Assembly: GCA_024742275.1 (NCBI GenBank)
Contig: JANSYS010000017.1
Span: forward strand, 35,870 to 99,869
Reading direction: 5' to 3'
Source of the DNA: Alphaproteobacteria bacterium
GTDB taxonomy: Bacteria > Pseudomonadota > Alphaproteobacteria > Thalassobaculales > Thalassobaculaceae
DNA length: 64,000 nucleotides
The notes below the pieces were generated by a model. That model was given only the letters and a program-made list of their open reading frames with translations, was not told where the DNA came from and did no database searches. A program made the position numbers and the translations under genes. Shown here piece by piece: positions 1 through 8,469 of this stretch (its first letter is position 1; each line of letters begins with the position of its first letter).

Positions 1-67
1 GGCGGATCATAAAGTTCAGCTTTGCGAATATCGAGTGAGAGACATGGCCGGCGGGTCCTCGGGAAAC

Positions 68-964
68 ATGAACTGGGATGACCTGCGGTACTTCCTGGCC
101 GTTGCGGCGGAGGGCAGTCTTTCGGCGGCCGCGCGGATCCTGCGGGTGAATCCGGCCACCGTGAGCCGCCATGTGGACGCTCTTGAGGCCAGGTTCGAGG
201 TGCGTCTGTTCGACCGCCGGCAGGACGGCTACGGGCTGACGGAGGCTGGCGAGAAACTCGCCGCGCGGGCGCGCGGAATAGAAGCCGAGATGTTTGGCCT
301 CGCCCGCGCCTTCGATGCCGAGGACAGGGGGCTCGCCGGGACGGTCGCGGTGACGTCTACGGAGTCCTTGATCTCGCCGTTCCTGATCCGAAATCTCCCG
401 CTGCTCCAGGAACGCCATCCCGGTATCCGGCTGCAAGTGGTGAACGAGTACCGGTTCCTGAATCTGTCGCGGCGGGAGGCGGATGTGGCGATCCGCTTGG
501 CGCGGCCGGAGCAGGGGGACCTCGTCATCCGTCGGATCGGCACGCTCGGCTTCGGTCTCTACGCCGCGCCGGACTACCTCGAGACCCGTGGTGAGCCGGA
601 GTCGCCGGCCGATCTCGCGGACCATTCCGTTATCGACTGGCTCGACGGCTTTCCGGAGAACGCGCCGGTAAGCTGGTTGCGTCAGCATCTTGGGGGGCGG
701 CCTGCCGCCTTCGCCACCAATCCCGCCAGCGCCCGACTCGCTGCCGCCCGCGCCGGAATCGGCATCGCTCTCGTCCCGTGTATGGTTGCGGAGGAAGTCG
801 GCGGCGTCCGTCGGGTTCTGCCGGGCGCCGAAATCCCCGGCGTTGATCTCTGGCTGCTGGTGCATCGCGACTTGTCCAGGCTTGCCCGCATTCGGGCGGT
901 GCTCGATTTCCTCCATGAGCGGGCGCAGGCGGACGCCGATCGGATTGCCGGGCGTTTGTCCTGA
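68..964 (+). CDS. LysR family transcriptional regulator
   Basis: This is a one-component DNA-binding regulator, about 298 residues, the usual LysR length. The first 60 residues form the winged helix-turn-helix (DDLRYFLAVAAEGSLSAAAR, then a recognition helix around PATVSRHV). The rest is a substrate-binding-like effector domain of two alpha/beta lobes. I chose the ATG at 68 because LysR proteins normally begin three or four residues before this helix. A GTG at 35 and an ATG at 44 in the same frame would add 11 or 8 residues. The following DUF1194 gene lies on the same strand with a 158-base gap. The effector and targets cannot be read from the sequence. The gene to the left is outside the window. 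Confidence 0.9.
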   Translation: MNWDDLRYFLAVAAEGSLSAAARILRVNPATVSRHVDALEARFEVRLFDRRQDGYGLTEAGEKLAARARGIEAEMFGLARAFDAEDRGLAGTVAVTSTESLISPFLIRNLPLLQERHPGIRLQVVNEYRFLNLSRREADVAIRLARPEQGDLVIRRIGTLGFGLYAAPDYLETRGEPESPADLADHSVIDWLDGFPENAPVSWLRQHLGGRPAAFATNPASARLAAARAGIGIALVPCMVAEEVGGVRRVLPGAEIPGVDLWLLVHRDLSRLARIRAVLDFLHERAQADADRIAGRLS

Positions 965-1122
965 AAGTCTTTCGGCGAAAGGCTTGGTACCATTAAGAGT
1001 TGATCGCTTCCGCATCGGCCGGTTCAATTGCCGTCTTGCCTAGCCGATCCAAGCCGACAGGAGGACCTGTGGACAGGATGTGGATAAATTCTTGGTTTTC
1101 GAATGCGAAGTCGATCGAGGAA

Positions 1123-1965
1123 ATGGCCGTCATTTTCAAGGTTGTTGGTCATGTCTCTCATCGGTTGAGCCATTTGCGGCGGTTTTCGCTTCGGTATCCT
1201 TTTGGTCGAGTTTCGGTAGTATCCACAGCAACTTGCGGGGTTTTCCTGCTTCTCGCAGCGGCGTTTTCGGTCCCAGCGGTGGCCCGGACGGACGTGGATC
1301 TGGAACTGGTCTTCGCGTCGGACGGGTCCGGATCGATCGACGATGAGGAACTGCGCTTCCAGCGTCAGGGGTATGCCGCGGCGATGCTCGATCCGCGGGT
1401 GCAGGACGCTATTGCTGCCGGGCCGCTCGGTCGCATCGCCGTCGCCTTCGTCGAATGGGGCGCGCCCAGTAGCCAGCATACGATCGTCGACTGGACTGTC
1501 ATCGCCGGACCGGAAGATGCGGCGGCATGGGGCGAACGGCTGGTCGACGCGCCGCGCGCGGCCTATGGCTACAATTCGATCAGCGAGGCCATTGCCTATT
1601 CGGCGGACATGATCCGCACCAACGACTACGAGGGCGCGCGCAAGGTCATCGACGTGTCCGGCGACGGCCCGCAGATCGGCGGTCGCTCCCTCGACCTGAT
1701 CCGGTCCATGACGGTCGCGGACGGGATCACGATCAATGCGCTTGTGGTCGCCAACCGCAATGTTCGGACCGGTCCGAGCGGCGAACCGCTCGACGAACAC
1801 TATCGGATGGATGTGATCGGCGGGTTCGGCGCCTTCGTCGTGGTGGCCACGGAAGAGAGGGGCTTTACGCAGACGATCCTGGCGAAGATGGTGCGCGAGA
1901 TTGCCGACAGCCGGCCGACCGGCACGCCTACTACCCTGGCCGAGGAAGCCTCCGATGACCGCTGA
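1123..1965 (+). CDS. DUF1194 (von Willebrand A-like) secreted or anchored protein
   Basis: The protein matches the DUF1194 family of VWA-like alphaproteobacterial proteins. After a hydrophobic stretch (about residues 29-48 from this start, ending in SVPAVA) comes a metal-ion-dependent adhesion-type motif, FASDGSGSIDDEE. An alternating alpha/beta domain of about 220 residues follows. The hydrophobic stretch suggests export. The ATG at 1123 has an AGGA ribosome site directly upstream; the frame stays open to about 1000, so a longer N-terminus is possible. The last 11 bases overlap the start of the TusA-like gene, so the two are probably translationally coupled. The cellular role of DUF1194 proteins is not established. 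Confidence 0.75.
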   Translation: MAVIFKVVGHVSHRLSHLRRFSLRYPFGRVSVVSTATCGVFLLLAAAFSVPAVARTDVDLELVFASDGSGSIDDEELRFQRQGYAAAMLDPRVQDAIAAGPLGRIAVAFVEWGAPSSQHTIVDWTVIAGPEDAAAWGERLVDAPRAAYGYNSISEAIAYSADMIRTNDYEGARKVIDVSGDGPQIGGRSLDLIRSMTVADGITINALVVANRNVRTGPSGEPLDEHYRMDVIGGFGAFVVVATEERGFTQTILAKMVREIADSRPTGTPTTLAEEASDDR

Positions 1966-2215
1966 CAGCGCCGCCGACAGCCGGGGCGAACCGATCGCCC
2001 GGTCGCTCGACGTGCGTGGCCTGAAATGCCCGCTGCCCGTCCTGAAGGCCCGGAAGGCGATCGGCGATATCGAGATCGGCGCTTTGCTTGAGGTGCTTGT
2101 TACCGATCCGGCGGCGACGCTGGATTTCCGCCACTACGCCCGCCAGTCCGGTCACGAACTAGTAGCGGCGGAAGAGGGTGACGTTCTGCGCTTCATTCTG
2201 CGGCGAACCATCTGA
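1955..2215 (+). CDS. TusA-family sulfur carrier protein
   Basis: An 86-residue protein of the TusA/SirA/YedF family. These are small cytoplasmic proteins that carry sulfur as a persulfide on a conserved cysteine and pass it to tRNA thiolation or other sulfur pathways. The family signature CPxP is present as GLKCPLP with Cys25, followed by the expected second beta-alpha unit. The start overlaps the end of the DUF1194 gene by 11 bases. No obvious sulfur-metabolism partner is adjacent, so TusA proper cannot be separated from a YedF-like paralogue on sequence alone. Confidence 0.85.
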   Translation: MTADSAADSRGEPIARSLDVRGLKCPLPVLKARKAIGDIEIGALLEVLVTDPAATLDFRHYARQSGHELVAAEEGDVLRFILRRTI

Positions 2216-2305
2216 TCGCAAAGGTCCGCCGGGCCTCTAGGCCAGCGTTTCGGCGCCTTCCCAAGGACCCGGACCGCGACTAAGGTTGCCGCGGGAGGAC
2301 CGCTC

Positions 2306-4030
2306 ATGACCAAAAATGAAACGCCGAAGGGCCTCGGTCGGGGCCTGACGAACTACGGCGACAACGAGTTCAGCCTGTACCTGCGCCGGTCCATGGCATC
2401 GTCCATGGGATACAGCCGCGAGATGTTGCAGAAGCCGGTGGTCGGCATCTGCTCCTCCGGTAGCGGCTACAACAATTGTCACCGGATGATGCCGGAACTG
2501 GTCGAGGCGACCAAGCGTGGGGTCCTTGCGGCGGGCGGTCTGCCGATCGAGTTTCCGACGATCTCGCTGGGCGAGACCTTCCTGAATCCGACCTCCCTGA
2601 TGTACCGCAATCTGATGAGCATGGACGTGGAAGAGATGATCCGTGCTCAGCCGATGGACGCGGTCGTGGTGATCGGCGGCTGCGACAAGACCCTGCCGGC
2701 GCAGCTCATGGGCGCCGCCAACGCCGAGGTGCCGGTTGTCTACTGCGCCGTCGGCCCGATGTTGACCTCGCCCTATGACGGCGAACGGCTTGGCGCCTGC
2801 ACGGATTGCCGTCGGTTCTGGGGCAAGTACAGGGCCGGCGAGGTGTCCGACGAGGGTATTCGGCGGATCGAGGGCAGCCTGGCCACCACCGCGGGGACCT
2901 GCGCTGTGATGGGAACGGCGAGCACCATGGCCTGCATTGCCGAAGCGCTGGGCATGACCTTGCCTGGTACCGCGTCGATCCCGGCTGTCCATGCCGACCG
3001 GCTGCGGGCTGCCGAGGCCTCAGGGGCTCGCGCCATGGAACTCGCGCTGGCGACGGATGAGGCTAGGTTGCTGCCGCGAGACGTCATCACGCCGAAATCG
3101 GTCGAGAACGCCCTGCGGGTTCTCTTGGCGATCGGCGGATCGACCAATGCCATCATCCATCTGACCGCGATCGCCGGACGGCTCGGGATTCCGGTGCCGC
3201 TGGACCGCCTGAACGAGATGTCGGACGAGACGCCGGTGCTGGTCGACCTGAAACCGACCGGCGCGCACTACATGGAGGACATGTTCGCCGCCGGCGGGCT
3301 TGTGGGTGTCCTCCATGCGTTGCGTCCGCTGCTGCATCTCGACACGGTAAGCGTTACCGGAGAGACGCTCGAGGAGCGGCTGGACCGCGACAAGACCTGG
3401 ATCAACAACGACATCGTGCGGCCTTTCGACCGACCGTTCCAGGACAAGGGCGGACTCGTCGCCCTGTTCGGCTCGCTCGCCCCGCGCGGCGCGATCCTGA
3501 AGCGCTCCGCCGCCGATCCGACCCTGTTCGAGACGGAGGGCCGGGCGGTGGTGTTCTCCGATCTGGCCGATCTGGCGGCGCGGATCGACGATCCCGACCT
3601 GGACGTCGCCGCCGACGACTTCCTCGTGCTCCAGAACGCCGGCCCGAAGAGCCCGGCGGCGATGCCGGAGGCGGGCTACCTGCCGATCCCGAAGAAGCTG
3701 GCGCGGGCCGGAGTGAAGGACATGGTCCGCATTTCCGACGCGCGGATGAGCGGAACCGCCTTCGGCACCATCGTCCTGCACGTCACCCCCGAGGCGGCGG
3801 AAAGCGGCCCGCTCGGCGTGGTGCGCACCGGCGACCGCATCCGGATCTCGGTGGAGAACCGCTCGATCGACCTACTGGTGGACGACGCGGAGATCGCCCG
3901 GCGCCTGGAGGAGATCAAACCGACCGAGGTTCAGCCGACCCACAAACGGGGCTATAGGAACCTCTACATGAATACGGTCACCCAGGCCGACCAGGGTGTC
4001 GATTTCGACTTTCTGCAGTGGAAAGACTGA
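2306..4030 (+). CDS. IlvD/Edd family dehydratase
   Basis: A 574-residue member of the iron-sulfur dehydratase family that contains dihydroxy-acid dehydratase (IlvD), phosphogluconate dehydratase (Edd) and sugar-acid dehydratases such as arabonate or xylonate dehydratase. Cysteines that can hold the cluster sit in VVGICSSGSGYNNC (near residue 50) and GGCDKTLPAQ (near 130). TTAGTCAVMGTASTMA follows near 200, and the C-terminal swivelling domain has RISDARMSGTAFG. A GGGAGGA ribosome site precedes the ATG. The neighbours (DUF3237 protein, amidase) do not belong to valine/isoleucine synthesis, so a sugar-acid or other hydroxy-acid substrate is as likely as the Ilv reaction. Confidence 0.88.
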   Translation: MTKNETPKGLGRGLTNYGDNEFSLYLRRSMASSMGYSREMLQKPVVGICSSGSGYNNCHRMMPELVEATKRGVLAAGGLPIEFPTISLGETFLNPTSLMYRNLMSMDVEEMIRAQPMDAVVVIGGCDKTLPAQLMGAANAEVPVVYCAVGPMLTSPYDGERLGACTDCRRFWGKYRAGEVSDEGIRRIEGSLATTAGTCAVMGTASTMACIAEALGMTLPGTASIPAVHADRLRAAEASGARAMELALATDEARLLPRDVITPKSVENALRVLLAIGGSTNAIIHLTAIAGRLGIPVPLDRLNEMSDETPVLVDLKPTGAHYMEDMFAAGGLVGVLHALRPLLHLDTVSVTGETLEERLDRDKTWINNDIVRPFDRPFQDKGGLVALFGSLAPRGAILKRSAADPTLFETEGRAVVFSDLADLAARIDDPDLDVAADDFLVLQNAGPKSPAAMPEAGYLPIPKKLARAGVKDMVRISDARMSGTAFGTIVLHVTPEAAESGPLGVVRTGDRIRISVENRSIDLLVDDAEIARRLEEIKPTEVQPTHKRGYRNLYMNTVTQADQGVDFDFLQWKD

Positions 4031-4060
4031 CGAGCAAGTACCTCGAGGGAGACACGCCGC

Positions 4061-4525
4061 ATGTCCGAGATCCAGACCGAATTCGTCATGGAGCTGAAAC
4101 TCTCTGTCGCCCAGCCGCTGGCGGCGGTGGGCAACACCCAGTACGGCGACCGCCGCATCGCAAGGGTGACCGGCGGGACTTTCGAGGGGCCGAATCTCAA
4201 GGGCACGGTGCATGACGGCGGTGGCGATTGGATTCTCAACCGTCTCGACGGCGTCACCCAGCTCGACGTGCGCCTGACCATGGAAACTGACGACGGGCAT
4301 CTGATCTACATGACCTACAAGGGTCTGCGTCACGGGCCGAAAGAGGTCATGGAGCGCCTTGCCGCCGGCCAACCGGTCGACCCGTCGGAACTCTACTTCC
4401 GCACCGCACCGCTGTTCGAGACCGCCGCAGACGGGCCCTATGCGTGGATGAACAAGTCGATCTTCGTCTCCACCGGCGACCGCAAGCCTGAAGGGCCGAT
4501 CTACCGGGTGTTCCGGGTTCTCTAG
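4061..4525 (+). CDS. DUF3237 domain protein
   Basis: A 154-residue single-domain protein that looks like DUF3237, a beta-barrel family. Characteristic pieces are the opening PLAAVGNTQYGDRRIARVTGGTFEGP, given here as the stretch at about residues 18-45, and the central segment ending in MTYKGLRHG. It starts 30 bases after the IlvD/Edd dehydratase and has a GAGGGAG ribosome site, so the two form an operon. DUF3237 genes often accompany dehydratases and amidases in catabolic clusters. Its biochemical role is not known. Confidence 0.8.
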   Translation: MSEIQTEFVMELKLSVAQPLAAVGNTQYGDRRIARVTGGTFEGPNLKGTVHDGGGDWILNRLDGVTQLDVRLTMETDDGHLIYMTYKGLRHGPKEVMERLAAGQPVDPSELYFRTAPLFETAADGPYAWMNKSIFVSTGDRKPEGPIYRVFRVL

Positions 4526-4640
4526 GACGAAGCCGGATCCGGCGCGCTCCGGGAACGGGGCGGATTGATCTTCTCCGGACCGGACGCCAAGCTGACGCGG
4601 CTGCACCCTTCATTGTTTTCCCGCCGGACCGGAGACCGCC

Positions 4641-6044
4641 ATGACACGCGCGACGAGATACGATCCGAAGCGTTTCAGGGCCCTGACCTGGTTCGACGCG
4701 ACCGCCGCCTTCGCCGATGGCAGTGACAGCCCCCGCAACTATCTCGAGCGCTGTCTGGAGGCGGTCGACGCCTTAGAACCGGTTGTTCAGGCTTTCGCCG
4801 CGTTGAACCGGGAGACTGCCCGCGCCGCCGCCGATGCGAGCACGACGCGTTGGAAAGACGGCAAGCCGCTGTCTCCGATCGACGGCATGCCGGTCGGAAT
4901 CAAGGACCTGCTGGAAACCAAGGACATGCCCACGCAGCTCGGCTGCGCGGCGATGACGGGGAACTTCCCGAAGAACGACAATGCGGCGGTCTGGGCGCTG
5001 CGCCAGGCGGGCGCCGTGATTTTCGGCAAGACGGTCACGGCGGAACTCGGCGGCAATCATCCGGGACCGACCACCAACCCGTTCGATCCCTCACGCACTC
5101 CAGGCGGCTCGTCTTCGGGATCGGCGGCGGCCGTCGCGGCCGGATTCATGCCCGCGGCGATCGGCTCCCAGGTCGGCGGGTCGATCATCCGTCCGGCTGC
5201 CTATTGCGGGAACTTCGCGCTGAAACCGAGCCAGGGCGGCATCCATCGCGGCGAACGGCAGGCGACGTCGATGAGCACCCACGGCCCGCATGCCGGCTCG
5301 ATCGAGGATATGTGGCAGGTCGCCATCGAAGTCGCGAGCCGATGCGGCGGCGATCCCGGCCGGGCCGGTATTCAGGGCCCGATGACCACGCCGACCGCGG
5401 CGAAACCGGATCGACTGATCCTTCTGGAAACCGACGGCTGGGCGCGCACGGATGCGGATAGCCATGCTGCGATGGACGAGCTGCTGGAGAGCCTGCGATC
5501 CAGGGGCGTGCAGATCCTGCGGCGCGGCGATCACCCGCTGATCGAGAGCCTGGAACAGGCATTGGTGGGCGCCGGCGATCTGGCCAACACGATCACCGCC
5601 TGGGAGAACCGCTGGACCCTGCGAAACCTGATCGACAACCGGGGCGACGGGGTCAGTGAACGGATAAAGGCCCGCGTCGGGGTCGTGGAAGCGCTGAGCC
5701 CGGACGACTACCGACAGCTTCTGTGGCGGCGGGAGAACCTGCGCGCCGCCTGGCGGATGCTGGCGCCACTGGCCGATGCCTTTTTCACCTTCTCCTGCCC
5801 GGGACCGGCGCCGCTTTGGCCGGGGGACGTGCCGGGTCAGCCGCTCGCCCCGCGTCCGACCGGCGACGCTGTGTTCAACACCCCGAGTTCCCTTGCCGGA
5901 GCGCCGGCGGTGACAATCCCGATGCTGGCGGTGAACGGCCTGCCGGTGGGCGTGCAGGTCATGGGTCAGGAAGGCGACGATGCCCGCATGACGGCGTTCG
6001 CCCGCTGGATCCATCTGAACATAGACCCGGTCGCCGTCGGCTAG
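4641..6044 (+). CDS. Amidase (amidase-signature family)
   Basis: A 467-residue amidase-signature hydrolase that cleaves a carboxamide. The Ser-cisSer-Lys triad can be placed: Lys88 in VGIKDLLE, the glycine/serine loop GGSSSGSAAA at 155-164 carrying the cis-serine, and the nucleophile Ser181 in SQVGGSIIRPA. The length fits a stand-alone amidase. No GatB or GatC is adjacent, so this is unlikely to be the GatA subunit. It follows the dehydratase and DUF3237 genes on the same strand after 115 bases. Its stop codon overlaps the stop of the convergent SDR gene. The substrate is unknown. Confidence 0.88.
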   Translation: MTRATRYDPKRFRALTWFDATAAFADGSDSPRNYLERCLEAVDALEPVVQAFAALNRETARAAADASTTRWKDGKPLSPIDGMPVGIKDLLETKDMPTQLGCAAMTGNFPKNDNAAVWALRQAGAVIFGKTVTAELGGNHPGPTTNPFDPSRTPGGSSSGSAAAVAAGFMPAAIGSQVGGSIIRPAAYCGNFALKPSQGGIHRGERQATSMSTHGPHAGSIEDMWQVAIEVASRCGGDPGRAGIQGPMTTPTAAKPDRLILLETDGWARTDADSHAAMDELLESLRSRGVQILRRGDHPLIESLEQALVGAGDLANTITAWENRWTLRNLIDNRGDGVSERIKARVGVVEALSPDDYRQLLWRRENLRAAWRMLAPLADAFFTFSCPGPAPLWPGDVPGQPLAPRPTGDAVFNTPSSLAGAPAVTIPMLAVNGLPVGVQVMGQEGDDARMTAFARWIHLNIDPVAVG

Positions 6045-6754
6045 AAGGGAACCGTCTCGCCGTTCTGATCGATCAGAGTTCCGGTGCGCTCCGCCGTGAG
6101 GCCGTCGATCACTGTCAGCAGATCTCCGGCGGCGATCTCGGGCGGCCGGACGTTCAGGCCGGCCTTGGAGAAGGGCGCGGACAGATCGGTGTGGACCGTG
6201 CCGGGGTGCAGAGCGACGCAGACCGCTTCCCTGCGGGTGCGTGCCAGCTCAATGGCGGCGCAGCGGACGAGCTGGTTCTGCGCCGCCTTGGAGGCCCTAT
6301 AAGCGTACCATCCGCCGATCCGATTGTCCGAGATCGAGCCGACGCGGGCGGAAAGGGTGGCGAAAACGGATTTCCCCTGGCGCGGCAGCAGCGGCAGCAG
6401 GTGCTTCATCAGAAGGGCGGGGCCGGTGGCGTTGACGGCGAAGGCGTGAGCCAGATGTGCGGGATCGAGTTGCCGCCAGGACTTTTCAGGCTGGAAACGC
6501 TCGTCGTGCAGGAACCCACTTGCGTCGATCACGAGACGCAGCGGGGCGTCCAACGCGCTCAGCCGGACCGCTGCGGCGGCGATCGAGGACTCGTCGAGCA
6601 GGTCGAGCGCCTCGACCCCCGTCCGCGACAGGGCGAACACGGTATCGAAGCGGCCGCTGCTTTCCAGCGACGCCACCAGGGCCGCGCCGATACCGCCGGT
6701 GCCGGCGACCACCACTGCGGAGGCCGGTGTCGGAAACGAGATGAGGTCTGTCAT
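6041..6754 (-). CDS. SDR family NAD(P)-dependent oxidoreductase
   Basis: A 237-residue short-chain dehydrogenase with a Rossmann fold. The nucleotide-binding glycine motif is VVAGTGGIGAAL near residue 20. The catalytic serine region is TLSARVGS, and the YAYRASKAAQNQL segment supplies the Tyr-x3-Lys pair. It resembles the CsgA/C-factor branch of SDR proteins. I chose the ATG at 6754 because the upstream in-frame extension has no SDR character. The gene converges on the amidase: the two stop codons share the four bases CTAG at 6041-6044. The substrate is unknown. Confidence 0.85.
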   Translation of the reverse strand: MTDLISFPTPASAVVVAGTGGIGAALVASLESSGRFDTVFALSRTGVEALDLLDESSIAAAAVRLSALDAPLRLVIDASGFLHDERFQPEKSWRQLDPAHLAHAFAVNATGPALLMKHLLPLLPRQGKSVFATLSARVGSISDNRIGGWYAYRASKAAQNQLVRCAAIELARTRREAVCVALHPGTVHTDLSAPFSKAGLNVRPPEIAAGDLLTVIDGLTAERTGTLIDQNGETVPF

Positions 6755-6936
6755 ACCCTTTGAGATCGTCGGCGGCCGGCTCAGGTCAAGCGACCCGCGA
6801 CCGTTTCCTCGCTCCGCCATCCGCCATTCACCGGCGGATCCGGCTTTTGGCGCCCCCTGGCTGCCGTCATGCCGCCGTGTCGCCACCCGGGCCAACAACC
6901 CAAGTCTAGGAGATCCGGCACCCTTCAATTATGAAA

Positions 6937-6963
6937 GGACGGCGTCCGCGAAGGCGGGCGTCC
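6937..6963. repeat. REP-like GC hairpin
   Basis: A short imperfect inverted repeat. The outer arms GGACG and CGTCC enclose CCGC-GAAG-GCGG. It lies in the 276-base gap between the divergent SDR and sbtA genes. The core CCGCGAAGGCGG resembles the small dispersed hairpin repeats common in alphaproteobacterial intergenic DNA. I see no T run, so it is probably not an intrinsic terminator. Confidence 0.35.
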
Positions 6964-7030
6964 GATACCCGGCCCGCTCCAGCCGCTGCGGGGACCTCCA
7001 GAACCGACACCACCATTAGGGACCGTGACT

Positions 7031-7996
7031 ATGCTCGACCTGGCACTAGCGAACCTGCTGTCGCCGATAGTGCTGTCATTCGTTCTCGGCGTGGCAGCCG
7101 CGCTCGCGCGGTCGGATCTTTCGGTGCCCGAAGCGGTGGCCAAGGGGATATCCATCTATCTGCTGTTCGCGATCGGGTTCAAAGGCGGCGCGAGTTTGGC
7201 CGAGCACGGCATCGATCTCACGCTGGGCTTGAGCCTGTTGGCCGGTGTCATTCTCTCGTTCGCGCTGCCTCTTGCGGGGTTCGGTCTGCTGCGGATGCTG
7301 TCGGGCATGTCGCGGACCGACGCGGCGGCTGTGGCCGGCCACTACGGCTCGATCTCGATCGTGACCTTCGTCGCCGGCACGTCGGTCCTGGCCGACGCGG
7401 GGATTGCCTCCGAAGGGTACATGGTCGCCGTCGCCGCTGCGATGGAAGCCCCGGCGATCCTATCCGCGCTTTGGCTTATCTCGCGCGGATCGGACGATGC
7501 GGAGCTGAGTTCGGATCTTTGGCGGGAGATCCTGCTCAACGGCTCGATCGTGCTGCTGCTCGGCTCTTTCGTGATTGGGATGGCGACCGGTTCCGACGGG
7601 TTGAACCGGATCGCGCCCTTCATCGTCTCTCCTTTCCAGGGTGTCCTCTGTCTGTTCCTGCTCGATATGGGCATAATCGCCGGACGCGGCCTCCGGCAGG
7701 CTGGGGTGCTCGATCGCGGCGCGATCGGCTTCGGGCTCCTGATGCCGCTGGTGGGGGCCAGCGCGGGGCTGGTGGCCGCTCTAATCATCGGACTCTCCGC
7801 CGGGGGCACGATGCTGCTGATGACACTGTCGGCGTCGGCATCCTACATTGCTGTGCCTGCGGCAATGCGCGTGGCGGTTCCGCAAGCGAACCCGTCGATC
7901 TACCTGACGCTATCGCTGGCGGTGACGTTTCCGTTCAATCTGGTGCTCGGGCTGCCGATCTATCTGACGGTCGCCCAAAGCCTGGCAGGATCCTGA
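7031..7996 (+). CDS. SbtA-type sodium-dependent bicarbonate permease
   Basis: A polytopic inner-membrane protein of about 321 residues with roughly ten hydrophobic segments. It matches the SbtA/DUF897 family, sodium-dependent bicarbonate transporters best known from cyanobacteria. Typical stretches are AIGFKGGASLA, GHYGSISIVTF (the glycine-rich half-helix region) and AMEAPAILSAL. I prefer the ATG at 7031 over the GTG at 7025 because an AGGGA site lies about eight bases upstream. One base separates its stop from the next start. That gene encodes an SbtB-like PII protein, the family's known regulator, which strengthens the assignment. Bicarbonate as substrate is inferred from family membership. 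Confidence 0.88.
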   Translation: MLDLALANLLSPIVLSFVLGVAAALARSDLSVPEAVAKGISIYLLFAIGFKGGASLAEHGIDLTLGLSLLAGVILSFALPLAGFGLLRMLSGMSRTDAAAVAGHYGSISIVTFVAGTSVLADAGIASEGYMVAVAAAMEAPAILSALWLISRGSDDAELSSDLWREILLNGSIVLLLGSFVIGMATGSDGLNRIAPFIVSPFQGVLCLFLLDMGIIAGRGLRQAGVLDRGAIGFGLLMPLVGASAGLVAALIIGLSAGGTMLLMTLSASASYIAVPAAMRVAVPQANPSIYLTLSLAVTFPFNLVLGLPIYLTVAQSLAGS

Positions 7997-7997
7997 C

Positions 7998-8309
7998 ATG
8001 CAGACTCATGATGCCAAACGGGTTGAGATCACGATCGAGCAGGTCATGCTTCGGCGGCTGACCGACGCCCTGGAGGGGGCGGACGTGACCGGCTGGTCGG
8101 TGTTGCCGGTGCTTGGCGGATCCGGTCGGTCCGGCGTATGGAACCGCGAAGGACAGATCAGCCGCGGCACCGGGATGGTGCAGGTGGTCTGCCTGATCCA
8201 CCCCAACAAGCTAGACTCGTTGCTGGATGCCGTATTTGCCGTCGTTGAGCGGCATATCGGTGTGGTCAACGTGACCGACGCACAAGTTCTCCGCGCCCAC
8301 CGGTTCTGA
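7998..8309 (+). CDS. SbtB-like PII signalling protein
   Basis: A 103-residue PII-superfamily protein. The beta-alpha-beta ferredoxin-like halves are visible, with the T-loop equivalent between (GGSGRSGVWNREG near residues 40-52, then SRGTGMVQVVCLI). Cyanobacterial SbtB binds SbtA and adenyl nucleotides to gate bicarbonate uptake. The same role is inferred here because the gene begins one base after sbtA, in one transcript. It lacks the tyrosine-containing T-loop typical of GlnB/GlnK, so it is not a nitrogen PII. Confidence 0.82.
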   Translation: MQTHDAKRVEITIEQVMLRRLTDALEGADVTGWSVLPVLGGSGRSGVWNREGQISRGTGMVQVVCLIHPNKLDSLLDAVFAVVERHIGVVNVTDAQVLRAHRF

Positions 8310-8351
8310 ATCAGCCCTGAAGCGGTTCAAGATGGTCGGCGTTGACTCAAG

Positions 8352-8436
8352 TGGTGGCCCCGGAGGGACTCGAACCCTCACGCCCTGAGGCTCGCGATTT
8401 TAAGTCGCGTGCGTCTACCGGTTCCGCCACGGGGCC
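8352..8436 (-). tRNA. tRNA-Leu (anticodon UAA)
   Basis: On the minus strand the sequence folds into a complete class II tRNA of 85 bases including an encoded CCA end. The acceptor arm GGCCCCG pairs with the 3' side. The anticodon stem CGCGA/TCGCG holds the loop CTTAAAA with anticodon TAA. A variable arm follows, and the T arm carries GGTTCGAGTCC. It lies between the SbtB-like gene and a hydrolase gene with no sign of an integrated element. Confidence 0.97.
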
Positions 8437-8469
8437 TTGAACTGCGCGTTCCTATTTAGCCGGACCTCT

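Noticed and set aside
8437..8469. Possible attachment-site duplication beside tRNA-Leu
   Set aside because: No direct repeat of the tRNA end and no mobile genes are found near it.
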